Source: CAZLNO01 sp964561005 (GTDB lineage: Bacteria > Pseudomonadota > Alphaproteobacteria > Kiloniellales > Rhodovibrionaceae). From it: a stretch of DNA of 64,000 nt. Under the pieces are notes generated by a model, which saw only the letters and a program-made list of their open reading frames with translations, was not told where the DNA came from and searched no databases. Location: the NCBI GenBank assembly GCA_964561005.1, contig CAZLNO010000006.1, positions 6,362-70,361 on the forward strand, read 5' to 3'. The position numbers and the translations under genes were made by a program. Shown here piece after piece: positions 25,946 to 34,613 of this stretch; the stretch's first letter is position 1, and each line of letters opens with the position of its first letter.

Positions 25946-26137
25946 TTACAGCGCCCAGAACACGATCGCCAGGATCAGCGCCCAGCCGGCCAAGCCGGCC
26001 GCCAACCAGAACGGCACCGCGTGGCGCAGCGGCAGGCGCGTGTCGTCGGTTGCGTCCTCGCCGGCCGACGATAAAAGTCGCGACAGCGCGACGGCGCCCG
26101 GCAGTCGGCCCACCCATCCGGAAACCAGTCCCGACAT
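25946..26137 (-). CDS. Small single-span membrane protein
   Basis: 63 residues with a strong AGGAGG ribosome site 7 bases before ATG 26137. The N-terminal half is polar (SSAGEDATDDTRLPL). The C-terminus is one hydrophobic span (AVPFWLAAGLAGWALILAIV then FWAL). No family recognised. A perfect CtrA-type box lies 85 bases upstream, so it may be cell-cycle regulated. It is downstream of opgH on the same strand but probably has its own promoter. Confidence 0.7.
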   Translation of the reverse strand: MSGLVSGWVGRLPGAVALSRLLSSAGEDATDDTRLPLRHAVPFWLAAGLAGWALILAIVFWAL

Positions 26138-26221
26138 CGCGCGCCTCCTGACAACGCGGTCTCGATTGCACGGCTGCGCGAGCAGCCTGGACCGCAGCAG
26201 GGTCAGCTTTTCATTCTTTGA

Positions 26222-26237
26222 TTAACAATTAGTTAAC
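26222..26237. promoter_or_regulatory. CtrA-type box TTAA-N7-TTAAC
   Basis: TTAACAATTAGTTAAC matches the alphaproteobacterial CtrA consensus TTAA-N7-TTAAC exactly. It stands between the opgH stop (26255) and the small membrane protein start (26137). It is also a near-perfect palindrome. Confidence 0.6.
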
Positions 26238-26254
26238 AATGTGCCCGCGCCGCC

Positions 26255-28093
26255 CTACTCGACGCGCGACCCGCGTGCCTCGGCGGGCAGCATCGGGCCG
26301 CCCCCGCGCGCCACGGCGCCCTCCACCTGGAGCAGGTCGAGGCGTCCCACCGCCCGCTCTTCCGGCGTGGCGCACAGGCGCAGGCGCACGCAGCCCTGCC
26401 CGAGCGTCGGCAGGGCCGTCGCCCAGGCGAAGGGCGCGGCCAGGATCAGGCTGACCAGCAGCGGCGCCGCCCAGGGCAGCAGGGCCGGCGCCCAGGCGAC
26501 CAGCAGGGCGGTTCCGGCAAGGCCGAGCAGCGTCTGCGGCCACAGCCCGCGCAACGCGTCGCCCAGTCCCACGCGGTGGCCGTCGCGCTGCTGCGCCTCC
26601 CAGCGCACGGTGCGCCCGAACAGCAGGCCGCCCATGAAGACGCTCTGCGCCACCATCATCACCGGCCCCAGCAAGGCGGAAAACAGCACCTCGACGAGTC
26701 CGCCCAGCAGCACCCGCCGGCCGCCGCCGTAGCTACGCCGTCGCCGCGAATCCAGCAGGGCGTGCGCGTAGCCCATCACCTTCGGCGCGAAGGTCATGCC
26801 GATCATCGCGGCGAACAGCCCGATGCCGGTGCCCAGCCCCGGCGTGCCCAGCACTTCCCCCAGATGCAGGGTGGGGCCGAAGGGCGCGCCAGCCACCACC
26901 TGCGTCAGGCCGAGCAGCACGAACAGCAGCCAGAACGGCGCGCCGGCGTACATCAGGACCGCCAGGGCGAGCTGGACCCGACCCATTGGCCGGAAGCCCC
27001 GGCGGCCCAGCAGGCCGAGGTACTGCATGTTGCCCTGGCACCAGCGCAGGTCGCGCTTGATGAAATCGGGTAGCGTCGGCGGCATTTCCTCGTAGCTGCC
27101 CTGCTCCACCGGCAGGACGCGCACCTCGTAGCCGTGCGCGCGCATCAGCGCCGCCTCCACCTGGTCGTGGCTGAGGATGTGGCCGCCCAGCGGCGGGCGG
27201 CCCGGCAGCACCGGCAGCGCGCAGGCCCGCTTGAAGGGCGCCAGGCGGATCGCCGCGTTGTGGCCCCAGTAGGGCCCGGCATCGCCCTGCCACCAGGCCG
27301 CGCCCACGGTATGGGTCAGCATGCCGTGGCGCATCCCGAACATGAACACCCGGGCGAACAGGCTGTCCGAGGGCAGGCCCACGGCCAGCGACTGCAGGAT
27401 GCCGATCCGCGGATTGCCCTCCATGATGCGGATCAGGCGGTCGATGGCCGGGCCGGTCATGACGCTGTCGGCGTCCAGCACCACCATGTAGTCGAAGTCG
27501 TCGCCCCAGCGCTGCACGAAGTCCCAGACGTTGCCGGCCTTGAAGCCGACGTTCTCGGGACGGTGCCGGTCATGCAGCCGCGCCGGCCGCGGGTCCAGCC
27601 GCCGCCAGGATTCGAAGCGGCGCCGCTCCTCGGCGCGGATCGCGGGATCGGTGCTGTCCGACAGCAGGAAGACCTCGTAGTCGTCGCCTGCCTCCATGTT
27701 GTCCAGCGAAGCGACCACCTTTTGCAGGTGATGGAACACACGCTCCGGCGCCTCGTTGTAGACCGGCATGACGATCGCGACGCGGGCGCGGCGGCGGGCG
27801 GCGGCCGTCCTGGCCGCGAAGGGCGCCACCAGGCGCAGCGGCTCGGGCGCCAGCAGCAGGATGCCCGTGCCCAGGACGGCGTTCCAGAATCCGATCACCA
27901 CCATGGGGATCGACAGCGCGAAGCAGCCGGCCATGACCGCCTCGCTCCACGCCAGACCGTCGTGCGAGAGAAGATGAAGCATGGTGATGACGGCCGCGCC
28001 CCAGGTGGCCGCCACCAGGCCGGCAAACACGGCGCGTCGGCCGCCATAGCGAACGCGATCCACGTCCGCCGCAGTCCTCCCCGTCATCGTCAT
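26255..28093 (-). CDS. mdoH: Glucans biosynthesis glucosyltransferase H (OpgH/MdoH)
   Basis: Inner-membrane GT2 glycosyltransferase of 612 residues that makes the linear backbone of osmoregulated periplasmic glucans from UDP-glucose. Motifs: VAIVMPVYNEAPERVF, VVLDADSVMTG (DxD), GGHILSHDQVEAALMRAHG (catalytic Asp), RDLRWCQGNMQYLGLLG ((Q/R)xxRW). Hydrophobic spans flank the catalytic domain (about two before, five or six after). ATG 28093 was chosen because GAGGAG sits 5 bases upstream; upstream frame to 28162 lacks a signal. Usually opgH follows opgG; no opgG is adjacent here. Membrane osmoprotection fits the possible halophilic lifestyle. Confidence 0.93.
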   Translation of the reverse strand: MTMTGRTAADVDRVRYGGRRAVFAGLVAATWGAAVITMLHLLSHDGLAWSEAVMAGCFALSIPMVVIGFWNAVLGTGILLLAPEPLRLVAPFAARTAAARRRARVAIVMPVYNEAPERVFHHLQKVVASLDNMEAGDDYEVFLLSDSTDPAIRAEERRRFESWRRLDPRPARLHDRHRPENVGFKAGNVWDFVQRWGDDFDYMVVLDADSVMTGPAIDRLIRIMEGNPRIGILQSLAVGLPSDSLFARVFMFGMRHGMLTHTVGAAWWQGDAGPYWGHNAAIRLAPFKRACALPVLPGRPPLGGHILSHDQVEAALMRAHGYEVRVLPVEQGSYEEMPPTLPDFIKRDLRWCQGNMQYLGLLGRRGFRPMGRVQLALAVLMYAGAPFWLLFVLLGLTQVVAGAPFGPTLHLGEVLGTPGLGTGIGLFAAMIGMTFAPKVMGYAHALLDSRRRRSYGGGRRVLLGGLVEVLFSALLGPVMMVAQSVFMGGLLFGRTVRWEAQQRDGHRVGLGDALRGLWPQTLLGLAGTALLVAWAPALLPWAAPLLVSLILAAPFAWATALPTLGQGCVRLRLCATPEERAVGRLDLLQVEGAVARGGGPMLPAEARGSRVE

Positions 28094-28164
28094 GGCGCTC
28101 CTCGGCCCCTGTGCCGAAATCGGATACAGGGCAAGACGTATGCGAATTTTCGTAGACGCCAAGA

Positions 28165-28186
28165 GCGCTCACGCAAATGCGAGCGC
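28165..28186 (-). terminator. Weak hairpin downstream of hisI
   Basis: GCGCT(CA)CGCA-AA-TGCGAGCGC forms a 9-pair stem with a two-base bulge just past the hisI stop. No T-run. Low-confidence transcription end. Confidence 0.3.
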
Positions 28187-28193
28187 GCTGCCC

Positions 28194-28592
28194 TCACCCT
28201 TTCGTGAGCGAGCTTTCGGGCGTCCGGATCTCCCGCAGCCCGTCCTCCCGCACGGCACGATAGAAGCAGTTTGGCCGGTTGGTGTGGCACGCCGGCCCGG
28301 TCTGGTCGACCAGCAGCAGCACGGTATCGCCGTCGCAGTCCAGGCGAAAGTCGACCAGTGCCTGCGTATGGCCCGAGGTTTCCCCCTTGCGCCAGAGCTT
28401 CCCACGCGAGCGCGAGAAATAGGTGACGCGGCCGCTTGTCAGCGTCTCGACCACCGCCGCCTCGTTCATCCACGCCAGCATCAGCACCGTGCCGCTATCG
28501 TGCTGCTGGGCGACGGCGGGGACAAGGCCATCGGCGTTGAAAGCGATCTCCCCCGCCACCTCGCGGGCCTGGGTCTTGGAGAGCGGGCGCAT
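28194..28592 (-). CDS. hisI: Phosphoribosyl-AMP cyclohydrolase
   Basis: 132-residue monofunctional HisI, third step of histidine synthesis, converting PR-AMP to PR-formimino-AICAR-phosphate. Motifs: VLMLAWMNEAAVVETL, YFSRSRGKLWRKGETSGHTQ, LDCDGDTVLLLVDQTGPACH (metal ligands Asp and Cys), CFYRAV. No fused HisE domain, as usual in alphaproteobacteria. It is isolated from other his genes and divergent from clpX. Confidence 0.95.
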   Translation of the reverse strand: MRPLSKTQAREVAGEIAFNADGLVPAVAQQHDSGTVLMLAWMNEAAVVETLTSGRVTYFSRSRGKLWRKGETSGHTQALVDFRLDCDGDTVLLLVDQTGPACHTNRPNCFYRAVREDGLREIRTPESSLTKG

Positions 28593-28677
28593 GCAATCCT
28601 CCGGCTACACGCAATGACACGCCACCCCTTGGCGGGCGCCATCTCGATCTCATATCAGGAACGGGCAAAGCTGCCCA

Positions 28678-28695
28678 GCGTGCCGCCCGGCACGC
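28678..28695. promoter_or_regulatory. Perfect hairpin in the hisI-clpX divergent promoter region
   Basis: GCGTGCC-GCCC-GGCACGC, 7-base arms. A second small palindrome TTACA-CGT-TGTAA (28730-28742) stands 18 bases before the clpX ATG. Either could be a regulator site; no factor can be named. Confidence 0.35.
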
Positions 28696-28760
28696 GGGGG
28701 GTTGTGCGCAGCCTCCAATCTGGGCAGGCTTACACGTTGTAACGGGACACCCGAGGAGCC

Positions 28761-30020
28761 ATGAGCAGATCCGGCGACGGTCAGCAACAAACGCTATATT
28801 GTTCCTTCTGCGGCAAAAGCCAGCACGAAGTGAAGAAGCTCATCGCCGGGCCGGCGGTCTTCGTCTGCAACGAATGTGTCGAGCTCTGCGCCGAGATCAT
28901 TCACGACGAGACCAAGCAGGGCCTGGCGAAAACGGACGGCAGCGTCCCCAGCCCGCGGGAGATCGCCAAGGTCCTGGACGACTATGTGATCGGCCAGGAC
29001 CATGCGAAGCGTGTGCTGTCGGTGGCGGTGCACAATCACTACAAGCGGCTGGCGCATGAGGGCGACAGCAGCGACATCGAGCTGTCGAAGTCGAACATCC
29101 TGCTCATCGGCCCCACGGGCTCGGGCAAGACGCTGCTGGCGCAGACGCTGGCGCGCATCCTGGATGTCCCCTTCGCCATCGCCGACGCGACGACGCTGAC
29201 GGAATCCGGCTATGTCGGCGACGACGTGGAATCGATCATCCAGAAACTGCTGCAAGCCGCCGACTACAATGTCGAGCGGGCGCAGAAGGGCATCATCTAC
29301 GTCGACGAGATCGACAAGATCACCCGCAAGTCGGAAAACCCCTCGACCACCCGCGACGTTTCCGGCGAAGGCGTGCAGCAGGCCCTGCTGAAGATCATGG
29401 AGGGCACCGTCGCCTCGGTGCCGCCGCAGGGCGGGCGCAAGCATCCCCAGCAGGAGTACCTGCACGTCGACACGACGAACATCCTGTTCGTGTGTGGCGG
29501 CAGCTTCGCCGGTCTCGACCGCATCGTCTCCCAGCGCGGCCGCTCGTCGTCGATCGGCTTCGGCGCCGACGTGCGCGCGCCGGAGGAGCGGGCCACCGGC
29601 GAGGTGCTGAAGGAAGTCGAGCCGGAGGACCTGCTGAAGTTCGGCCTGATTCCCGAGTTCGTCGGCCGGGTGCCGGTGGTGGCGACGCTGCACGACCTGG
29701 ACAAGGACGCGCTGGTGGACATCCTGACCAAGCCGCGCAACGCCCTGGTCAAGCAGTACCAGCGCCTGTTCGAGATGGAGAACGTGGACCTTGAGTTCAC
29801 CGACGACGCCCTGGAGGCGATCGCCGAGAAGGCCATCGCCCGCGGCGCCGGCGCGCGCGGCCTGCGCTCCATCATGGAGGGCATCCTGCTGGAGACCATG
29901 TTCGAGCTGCCCGGCTACGAGGAGATCGAGCAGGTCACCGTGACGCGCGGCGTGGTGGACAACAGCGAGGAGCCGACGTTCGCCTATCGCGAGAAGCAAA
30001 AGAGCCAGAGCAACGCATAG
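28761..30020 (+). CDS. clpX: ATP-dependent Clp protease ATP-binding subunit ClpX
   Basis: 419-residue AAA+ unfoldase, standard length. The N-terminal zinc finger has Cys14, Cys17, Cys36 and Cys39. Walker A is GPTGSGKT (117-124), Walker B IIYVDEIDK, pore loop in ESGYVGDD, and the ClpP-binding IGF loop is RSSSIGFGADV. It recognises tagged substrates, unfolds them and feeds ClpP. In most alphaproteobacteria clpX sits between clpP and lon; here the neighbours are divergent hisI and a membrane protein gene. GAGGAGCC precedes the ATG. Confidence 0.97.
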   Translation: MSRSGDGQQQTLYCSFCGKSQHEVKKLIAGPAVFVCNECVELCAEIIHDETKQGLAKTDGSVPSPREIAKVLDDYVIGQDHAKRVLSVAVHNHYKRLAHEGDSSDIELSKSNILLIGPTGSGKTLLAQTLARILDVPFAIADATTLTESGYVGDDVESIIQKLLQAADYNVERAQKGIIYVDEIDKITRKSENPSTTRDVSGEGVQQALLKIMEGTVASVPPQGGRKHPQQEYLHVDTTNILFVCGGSFAGLDRIVSQRGRSSSIGFGADVRAPEERATGEVLKEVEPEDLLKFGLIPEFVGRVPVVATLHDLDKDALVDILTKPRNALVKQYQRLFEMENVDLEFTDDALEAIAEKAIARGAGARGLRSIMEGILLETMFELPGYEEIEQVTVTRGVVDNSEEPTFAYREKQKSQSNA

Positions 30021-30074
30021 CGGCGTCCCGCGATTTGCAGGCCTGGCGCGGTATTGCCGTGCTAGGCCATTTTC

Positions 30075-31466
30075 ATGCGTGTGCGGACATTCTCACCGGC
30101 GCTCTACGCAGCGGTCTACGGCCTGACACTCCTGGAGGCCTTCCTGCCCCATCCGGTCGTGACCGGGGCCGCGACGGTCGCCTTTCTGGGGTTCGTCACC
30201 CTGGAGATCGGCAACGTCCGCCCGGCGCAGCGGCTCGCGGCGGGCGTGCTGGTATCGCTCGGTCTGGGCACCGCCTACGCCGCCGGCGGCCTCGCGGCGC
30301 TGGAACGGGTCGCGGCACGGGGAATCCACGACGCCCTGCCCTTCCTGGTGCTTTTCGCGGCGGTGATGTCGCTGCAGGCGCCGGCATTCGCCAGCCCCGC
30401 CTTCCGCGCCATCGGCGAGGCGGTGGTCCGGCAGCCGCCGGGCCGGCGGTACATGATGCTCGCCTTCGCAGGGCACTACCTGGGTGCCGTGCTCAACCTG
30501 GCCGGGTTTCAGCTCGTCGCCTCCTTCTTTGATCCAACGATGGCCCCGGTCCTGCGCCAGCGCCTCACCATCGCCGTGGTGCGCGGATTCAGCGCCGCCG
30601 TCCTCTGGTCGCCCTTCTTCGTCGGGATGGGCGTCATCCTGACCGTGCTGCCCGAGGTCTCCTGGCTGACCCTTCTGCCGGCGGGTCTGCCGATGGGCGC
30701 GGGCCTGATCCTTCTGGCGCGCGCTTTCGATCGCCTGACCAGCCGACAGCCTCGCCCGGCCCCGGCGGCCGCGGCCGTCGCGCCCGGGCCGCCGGCGACG
30801 CGTTCCGCCCACCCGGCCATCGGGGTCGCGACGGTCTTCCTGGCCCTGGCCGGGCCGGTGATCGCGCTCAGCGAGGGCGCCGGCCTGCCGATCGTGATCG
30901 CCCTGGGCCTGGCGGCGCCGCCGCTGGCGCTGCTGTGGCATGTCCGGCTGCGGCTCGGCGATCCCGGCGTCGCGCCGACGGGATCGGCGGTGCGGGACCT
31001 CTACGCCCGGCTGCCGGGGTTGCGCAACGAAGCGGTTCTTTTCCTCGGCGCCACCGTGCTGGGCATCGGATTGGCGGACGCCGTGCACGACCAGATGGCC
31101 GGCGGCTGGGCCGGCCTCGCGGCGTTGCCGGGCTGGCTCGCGGGCGGCGTTCTGACCCTGCTCGGCACGCTGCTGGGCGGCCTGGGCGTGCATCCCGTCG
31201 TGCCGGCCATCCTGGTGGGCGCGGTGCTGCAACCGGCGGCGCTGGGGCTGCCGGCGACGGCCCTTGCCCTCATCCTGGCCGTCGTCTGGGGCCTGGGGAC
31301 GCAGATGTCGCCGTTCTCCGCCACGGTCATGGCGGTGGCGCGGCTGCTCGACGTGTCGGTGTTCCGGGTGGCCTGGCGGTGGAACGCGCCCTTTTGCACG
31401 ACAGCCGCCGTGCTTTTCGGCATGCTGATCGGCGTGGGCGCGGACCTCCTGGCGGGATTCGGCTAG
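30075..31466 (+). CDS. Polytopic membrane protein, possible ion/organic-acid transporter
   Basis: 463 residues with about 10-12 hydrophobic spans. Two halves carry related-looking elements, FAGHYLGAVLNLAGFQLVAS with VLWSPFFVGMGVILTVLP, and LGGLGVHPVVPAILVGAVLQ with WGLGTQMSPFSATVMAVARL. This internal similarity resembles the inverted repeats of the ion transporter superfamily. I cannot place it in a named family. A cytoplasmic Ala/Pro linker (PRPAPAAAAVAPGPPATRS) separates the halves. ATG follows clpX by 54 bases; co-transcription is possible. Confidence 0.75.
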   Translation: MRVRTFSPALYAAVYGLTLLEAFLPHPVVTGAATVAFLGFVTLEIGNVRPAQRLAAGVLVSLGLGTAYAAGGLAALERVAARGIHDALPFLVLFAAVMSLQAPAFASPAFRAIGEAVVRQPPGRRYMMLAFAGHYLGAVLNLAGFQLVASFFDPTMAPVLRQRLTIAVVRGFSAAVLWSPFFVGMGVILTVLPEVSWLTLLPAGLPMGAGLILLARAFDRLTSRQPRPAPAAAAVAPGPPATRSAHPAIGVATVFLALAGPVIALSEGAGLPIVIALGLAAPPLALLWHVRLRLGDPGVAPTGSAVRDLYARLPGLRNEAVLFLGATVLGIGLADAVHDQMAGGWAGLAALPGWLAGGVLTLLGTLLGGLGVHPVVPAILVGAVLQPAALGLPATALALILAVVWGLGTQMSPFSATVMAVARLLDVSVFRVAWRWNAPFCTTAAVLFGMLIGVGADLLAGFG

Positions 31467-31527
31467 CGCTGGACAGTCCCTGCCGAACGCCCTACGTGCG
31501 AACAGGAATTTATGTCCGGAGGATCCC

Positions 31528-31752
31528 ATGACGAGGGAACCCCGCCGCACGGGGCGCGTGCCCCGCGACCTGCAGGAGCAGCCGCCCAAGCCGCCGCCGG
31601 AGGAACCGCCGGCGCCGGTGCCGGAACGGCCACCGCATCCCCCAGAGGAACTGCCGTGGGAACACCCGATCGAGGAACCCCCGAGTCCCGGCGAGGTGCC
31701 ACCATCCCCGCCGCCCGAGGAACCGCCCCCGGCGTGGCGAAGCGGCGCGTGA
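31528..31752 (+). CDS. Small proline-rich acidic protein
   Basis: 74 residues, 28 of them Pro, in runs of PPEEPP, PPKPPPEE and PSPPPEEPPP. No signal peptide or membrane span. It has a strong GGAGG site 6 bases before ATG 31528, and its stop overlaps a GTG of the next gene in a GTGA arrangement. Both features argue for a real gene. Such low-complexity peptides have no recognisable family; it may be an extended linker-like partner of the DUF309 protein. An overlapping frame from ATG 31512 could instead extend the DUF309 protein upstream. Confidence 0.6.
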   Translation: MTREPRRTGRVPRDLQEQPPKPPPEEPPAPVPERPPHPPEELPWEHPIEEPPSPGEVPPSPPPEEPPPAWRSGA

Positions 31753-32273
31753 CGGGCGGGCCAGGGCGCTATCTGCCGGAACGCGCGTTCCCGCCCTATG
31801 CCTATGTGCCGGGACGCCAGCCCCACCCCCTGCGCGATCCCAACGGCCACCGGCACGGCGTCGATGAGCCGTCCCCGGGCGCCGTCGATCCCGCGCGGTG
31901 GCGGGACTGCCCCGCCTTTCTCCACGGCGTCGACCTGTTCAACCACGGCTACGTCTGGGAAGCGCACGAAGCCTGGGAGGGGGTGTGGCGCGGCTGTCCG
32001 CCCGACAGCGACGCGGCACGGCTGCTGCGGGCCCTCATCCACCTGGCCGCGGCCGGCGTGAAGCAACGGGAGGGCCGGTCGCGCGGCGTCGCACGGCATC
32101 TCGCCAAGGCGACGGCGCTGTTCGAGACGCTGCCAGGCTCGCAGCGTCTGTTCGGCCTGGATGTTGGCGAGCTGCGGAACCACGCACAGAACGCGGCGGC
32201 GATCCGAAGCGCCCGCCCGCTGGTGCTGCGGCCGGGCGGGCCTTCGCCGGAGACGGCGGACGCCGCGGGCTAA
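31749..32273 (+). CDS. DUF309 domain protein
   Basis: 174 residues from GTG 31749 (GTG 31734 and ATG 31512 are in-frame alternatives). The DUF309 core reads HGVDLFNHGYVWEAHEAWEG then VWRGCPPDSDAARLLRALIH, a helical domain with conserved Glu/His/Trp. Family members are small soluble proteins of unknown function. An N-terminal region YLPERAFPPYAYVPGRQPHP is usual for the proteobacterial version. It ends in a 4-base convergent overlap with the histidine kinase gene. Confidence 0.82.
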   Translation: MTGGPGRYLPERAFPPYAYVPGRQPHPLRDPNGHRHGVDEPSPGAVDPARWRDCPAFLHGVDLFNHGYVWEAHEAWEGVWRGCPPDSDAARLLRALIHLAAAGVKQREGRSRGVARHLAKATALFETLPGSQRLFGLDVGELRNHAQNAAAIRSARPLVLRPGGPSPETADAAG

Positions 32274-33781
32274 AGGTCGCGCGGCAGCGTCACGACGACG
32301 CGCAGGCCGCGCGGGCGGTTGGGTTCCGCCCTGACCGTGCCGCCGAGCGCCTCGACATTGCGGCGGACCAGCCACAGGCCGACTCCGAAATGTCCCTCGC
32401 CTCCCGCCTCGCGCACCGAGACGTAGCGCTCGAAGATCGACTCCAGGCTGTCGTCGGCCGCGCCGGGTCCGTGATCGGCGACGGCGAGCACGATCCCTCC
32501 CTCCCGCGCCTCCAGGCGAACCTCGATGGCGCTGTCCGCCGGCGCGAAGTCGAAGGCGTTCTCCAGCAGGTTCTCCAGGATGGTCTCCAGGATGTCCGCC
32601 TCGGCCCGGACCCGCAGACCGTCGTGAATGCGCCGATCGAAACGCAGACCGCGCCAGTCGGCCATCTCGCGGTAACCGTCCAGCGTCCGGTTGACGAAGG
32701 CCGAGAGGTTCAGGCGCTCGCGCGGCGCCTCGATGACGGCGGCGGTCGCTTCCTCCATGCGCCGGGAGGCGGCCACCAGCTCCTCCAGGCGCGCCACCGC
32801 GCCCTCGATCCGGGCGGCGGCCCGCCGGGCGCGGGTCTGCTCGGCCGAGAGGTCCTTCTTGAGCGGCTCCAGGGACTGCCCGATGGTGGCGATCGGCGTC
32901 TTGAAGGCGTGCGCGTTGTCCTCCGCGGCGTGGCGGATCGCGCGCGCCGCGTTGCGCAGCGTCGCCACCATGCGGTCGAACTCCTCCGCCACGCCGGCCA
33001 GTTCCGGCACGCGGTTGATCGAGGCGAAGGAGGGCGCCTCGGCGCCCAGGCCCCGCTCGCGGATCGAGCGGGCCGCGGCGGCATAGCCACGCAGGCTGCG
33101 CCACACGCCGACGAAGAGCACCATCACCAGGACCGCCAGCACCAGATAGATCGCCAGCGCCGCCCGCACCTCCGGCGTCTGCCAGTACGGCCGGCCGAGG
33201 CCCGCCCCCTTCGCGGCGTCGATGCCGTGGGTGGTCATGATCGCCCAGCAGGCGGTCTCGGTCTCCAGCGGCGTGATCGAGGTGATCACCTCCGCCTCCC
33301 CGGCGGCCGTGGCGTAGTGAGCCGAGAGTCGCGGGCTGCCGGCGCAGCGATCGCGCAGATGGCGGAAGATGCCGGCCTTGTTCAGCTCCAGGCGCTCGTG
33401 CTCCAGCGCCGCGCCGGTGACCGTGGGCGTGTAGGCGATATAGCGGAAGCCGACGCTGTCGTGCGGCACCTTCGGGCGGCGGAGGATCTTGATCCGACTG
33501 CCGTCGATGCCGCCGATGCGGCGAAGCGTGGCGAAGACGTCCTGAAGCGCAGCGCCGTTGTAGCCCTCCAGCGAGGGGCGCAGCACCTCGGCCACCAGTC
33601 GGCCCTGCTTTTCCAGATTGTCCAGCAGCAGCGCGCGGCGGTGGCTGTCGGCCGCCTGGAACTGGTCGTAGATCAAGAGCGGCAGCGCGAAGAAGATGAC
33701 CGTCGCCAGGGCCACCTTGGCCGCGACGGAATGCCGCAGCATCGCCAGCCATCCGCGATCACTGCGCGATCGCATCGTCAC
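32270..33781 (-). CDS. Membrane sensor histidine kinase
   Basis: 503 residues. TM1 at ~20-38, a periplasmic sensor of ~165 residues (with one Cys pair, RCAGSP and ACWAI), TM2 at ~206-227, then a HAMP-like linker. The phosphoacceptor is His291 in AEDNAHAFKTPI. The ATPase region has NLLENAFDFAP (N box), DHGPGAADD (G1) and GHFGVGLWLVRR (G2). It is the partner of the response regulator gene just upstream, which overlaps it by 23 bases. The signal is unknown. Confidence 0.9.
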   Translation of the reverse strand: MTMRSRSDRGWLAMLRHSVAAKVALATVIFFALPLLIYDQFQAADSHRRALLLDNLEKQGRLVAEVLRPSLEGYNGAALQDVFATLRRIGGIDGSRIKILRRPKVPHDSVGFRYIAYTPTVTGAALEHERLELNKAGIFRHLRDRCAGSPRLSAHYATAAGEAEVITSITPLETETACWAIMTTHGIDAAKGAGLGRPYWQTPEVRAALAIYLVLAVLVMVLFVGVWRSLRGYAAAARSIRERGLGAEAPSFASINRVPELAGVAEEFDRMVATLRNAARAIRHAAEDNAHAFKTPIATIGQSLEPLKKDLSAEQTRARRAAARIEGAVARLEELVAASRRMEEATAAVIEAPRERLNLSAFVNRTLDGYREMADWRGLRFDRRIHDGLRVRAEADILETILENLLENAFDFAPADSAIEVRLEAREGGIVLAVADHGPGAADDSLESIFERYVSVREAGGEGHFGVGLWLVRRNVEALGGTVRAEPNRPRGLRVVVTLPRDL

Positions 33782-34535
33782 GCCAGCGGTAGCCGAAGCC
33801 GGGATAGTTCTCGATCGCCTCGAACTTCGGGTCGAGGGCGCGGAACTTCTGCCGGATTCGCTTGATCAGGGTGCGGACGTTGGCGCGGAAGCCCTCCTCG
33901 CCCAGGCCGGCGACGAAACCCTCGCCGTGCACCTGGTCGTAGAGTTCGCGATAGCGGACGTCCTTGCCGGCCCGGCTGACCAGCAGATCGACGATGCGGA
34001 ACTCGTTCAGAGTCAGCGGCACCTCGCGGCCCTGCCAGTAGGCCCGCGCCACCTCGCGGTCGATCTCCAGCCGGCCGATCGTCACGGCCGCGCCGGCCTC
34101 CTCCGCCGCCGCCGCCGGCGAGTCGCTCCGTGCCGCACCGTCGTCGCGACGGGCGACCGACAGCGCGATCCGCCGCTTGAGAATGGCGACGCTGCGCGAT
34201 TTCTCCACGAAGTCGACGGCGCCCTGAGTCAGCGCCGCCTCCTCGTAGATCTGGTCGCCCAGCACGGTGAGAAAGATGGCCGGCACCTCCACCCCCGCCT
34301 GGCGCAGGGCGCGCAGGAGCTGCATGCCGTTCATCCCCGGCATGTGCCAGTCCAGGATGACGAGGTCGGCCTCGCCGCCGCCGGTGAGATAGTCCAGCGC
34401 GGGCGCGGCCGCGCCGAAATCGACGACGGCGTAGCCTTCGTCCTGCAGGGTCTCGATCAGGGACTCCCGGAACAGCGGGTCGTCGTCGACCACCAGCAGC
34501 CGGCCCCGGTCGCTGTCTTGCAACGCCATGTCCAT
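33759..34535 (-). CDS. OmpR-family response regulator
   Basis: 258 residues. Receiver domain with acidic pocket VVDDDP (17-19), phosphoacceptor Asp62 in VILDWHMPGMNG, Thr in FLTVL and Lys in VEKSRS. A ~35-residue Ala/Asp-rich linker leads to a C-terminal winged helix (LTLNEFRIVDLLVSRAGKDV, RTLIKRIRQKFR, YPGFGYRW). It regulates transcription after phosphorylation by the downstream kinase. It reads into the kinase start with 23 overlapping bases. Confidence 0.93.
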   Translation of the reverse strand: MDMALQDSDRGRLLVVDDDPLFRESLIETLQDEGYAVVDFGAAAPALDYLTGGGEADLVILDWHMPGMNGMQLLRALRQAGVEVPAIFLTVLGDQIYEEAALTQGAVDFVEKSRSVAILKRRIALSVARRDDGAARSDSPAAAAEEAGAAVTIGRLEIDREVARAYWQGREVPLTLNEFRIVDLLVSRAGKDVRYRELYDQVHGEGFVAGLGEEGFRANVRTLIKRIRQKFRALDPKFEAIENYPGFGYRWRDDAIAQ

Positions 34536-34613
34536 GCGCTCAGCGGTCCTCTCGGCACCGCCGGATGGTACGGAGGCGCGGCCACGCGCGCGAGAGGTTT
34601 TTGCCGGCCCGCT

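Noticed and set aside
26222..26237. Palindrome as a terminator for opgH
   Set aside because: AT-rich arms of this kind make a poor terminator, while the match to the CtrA consensus is exact.
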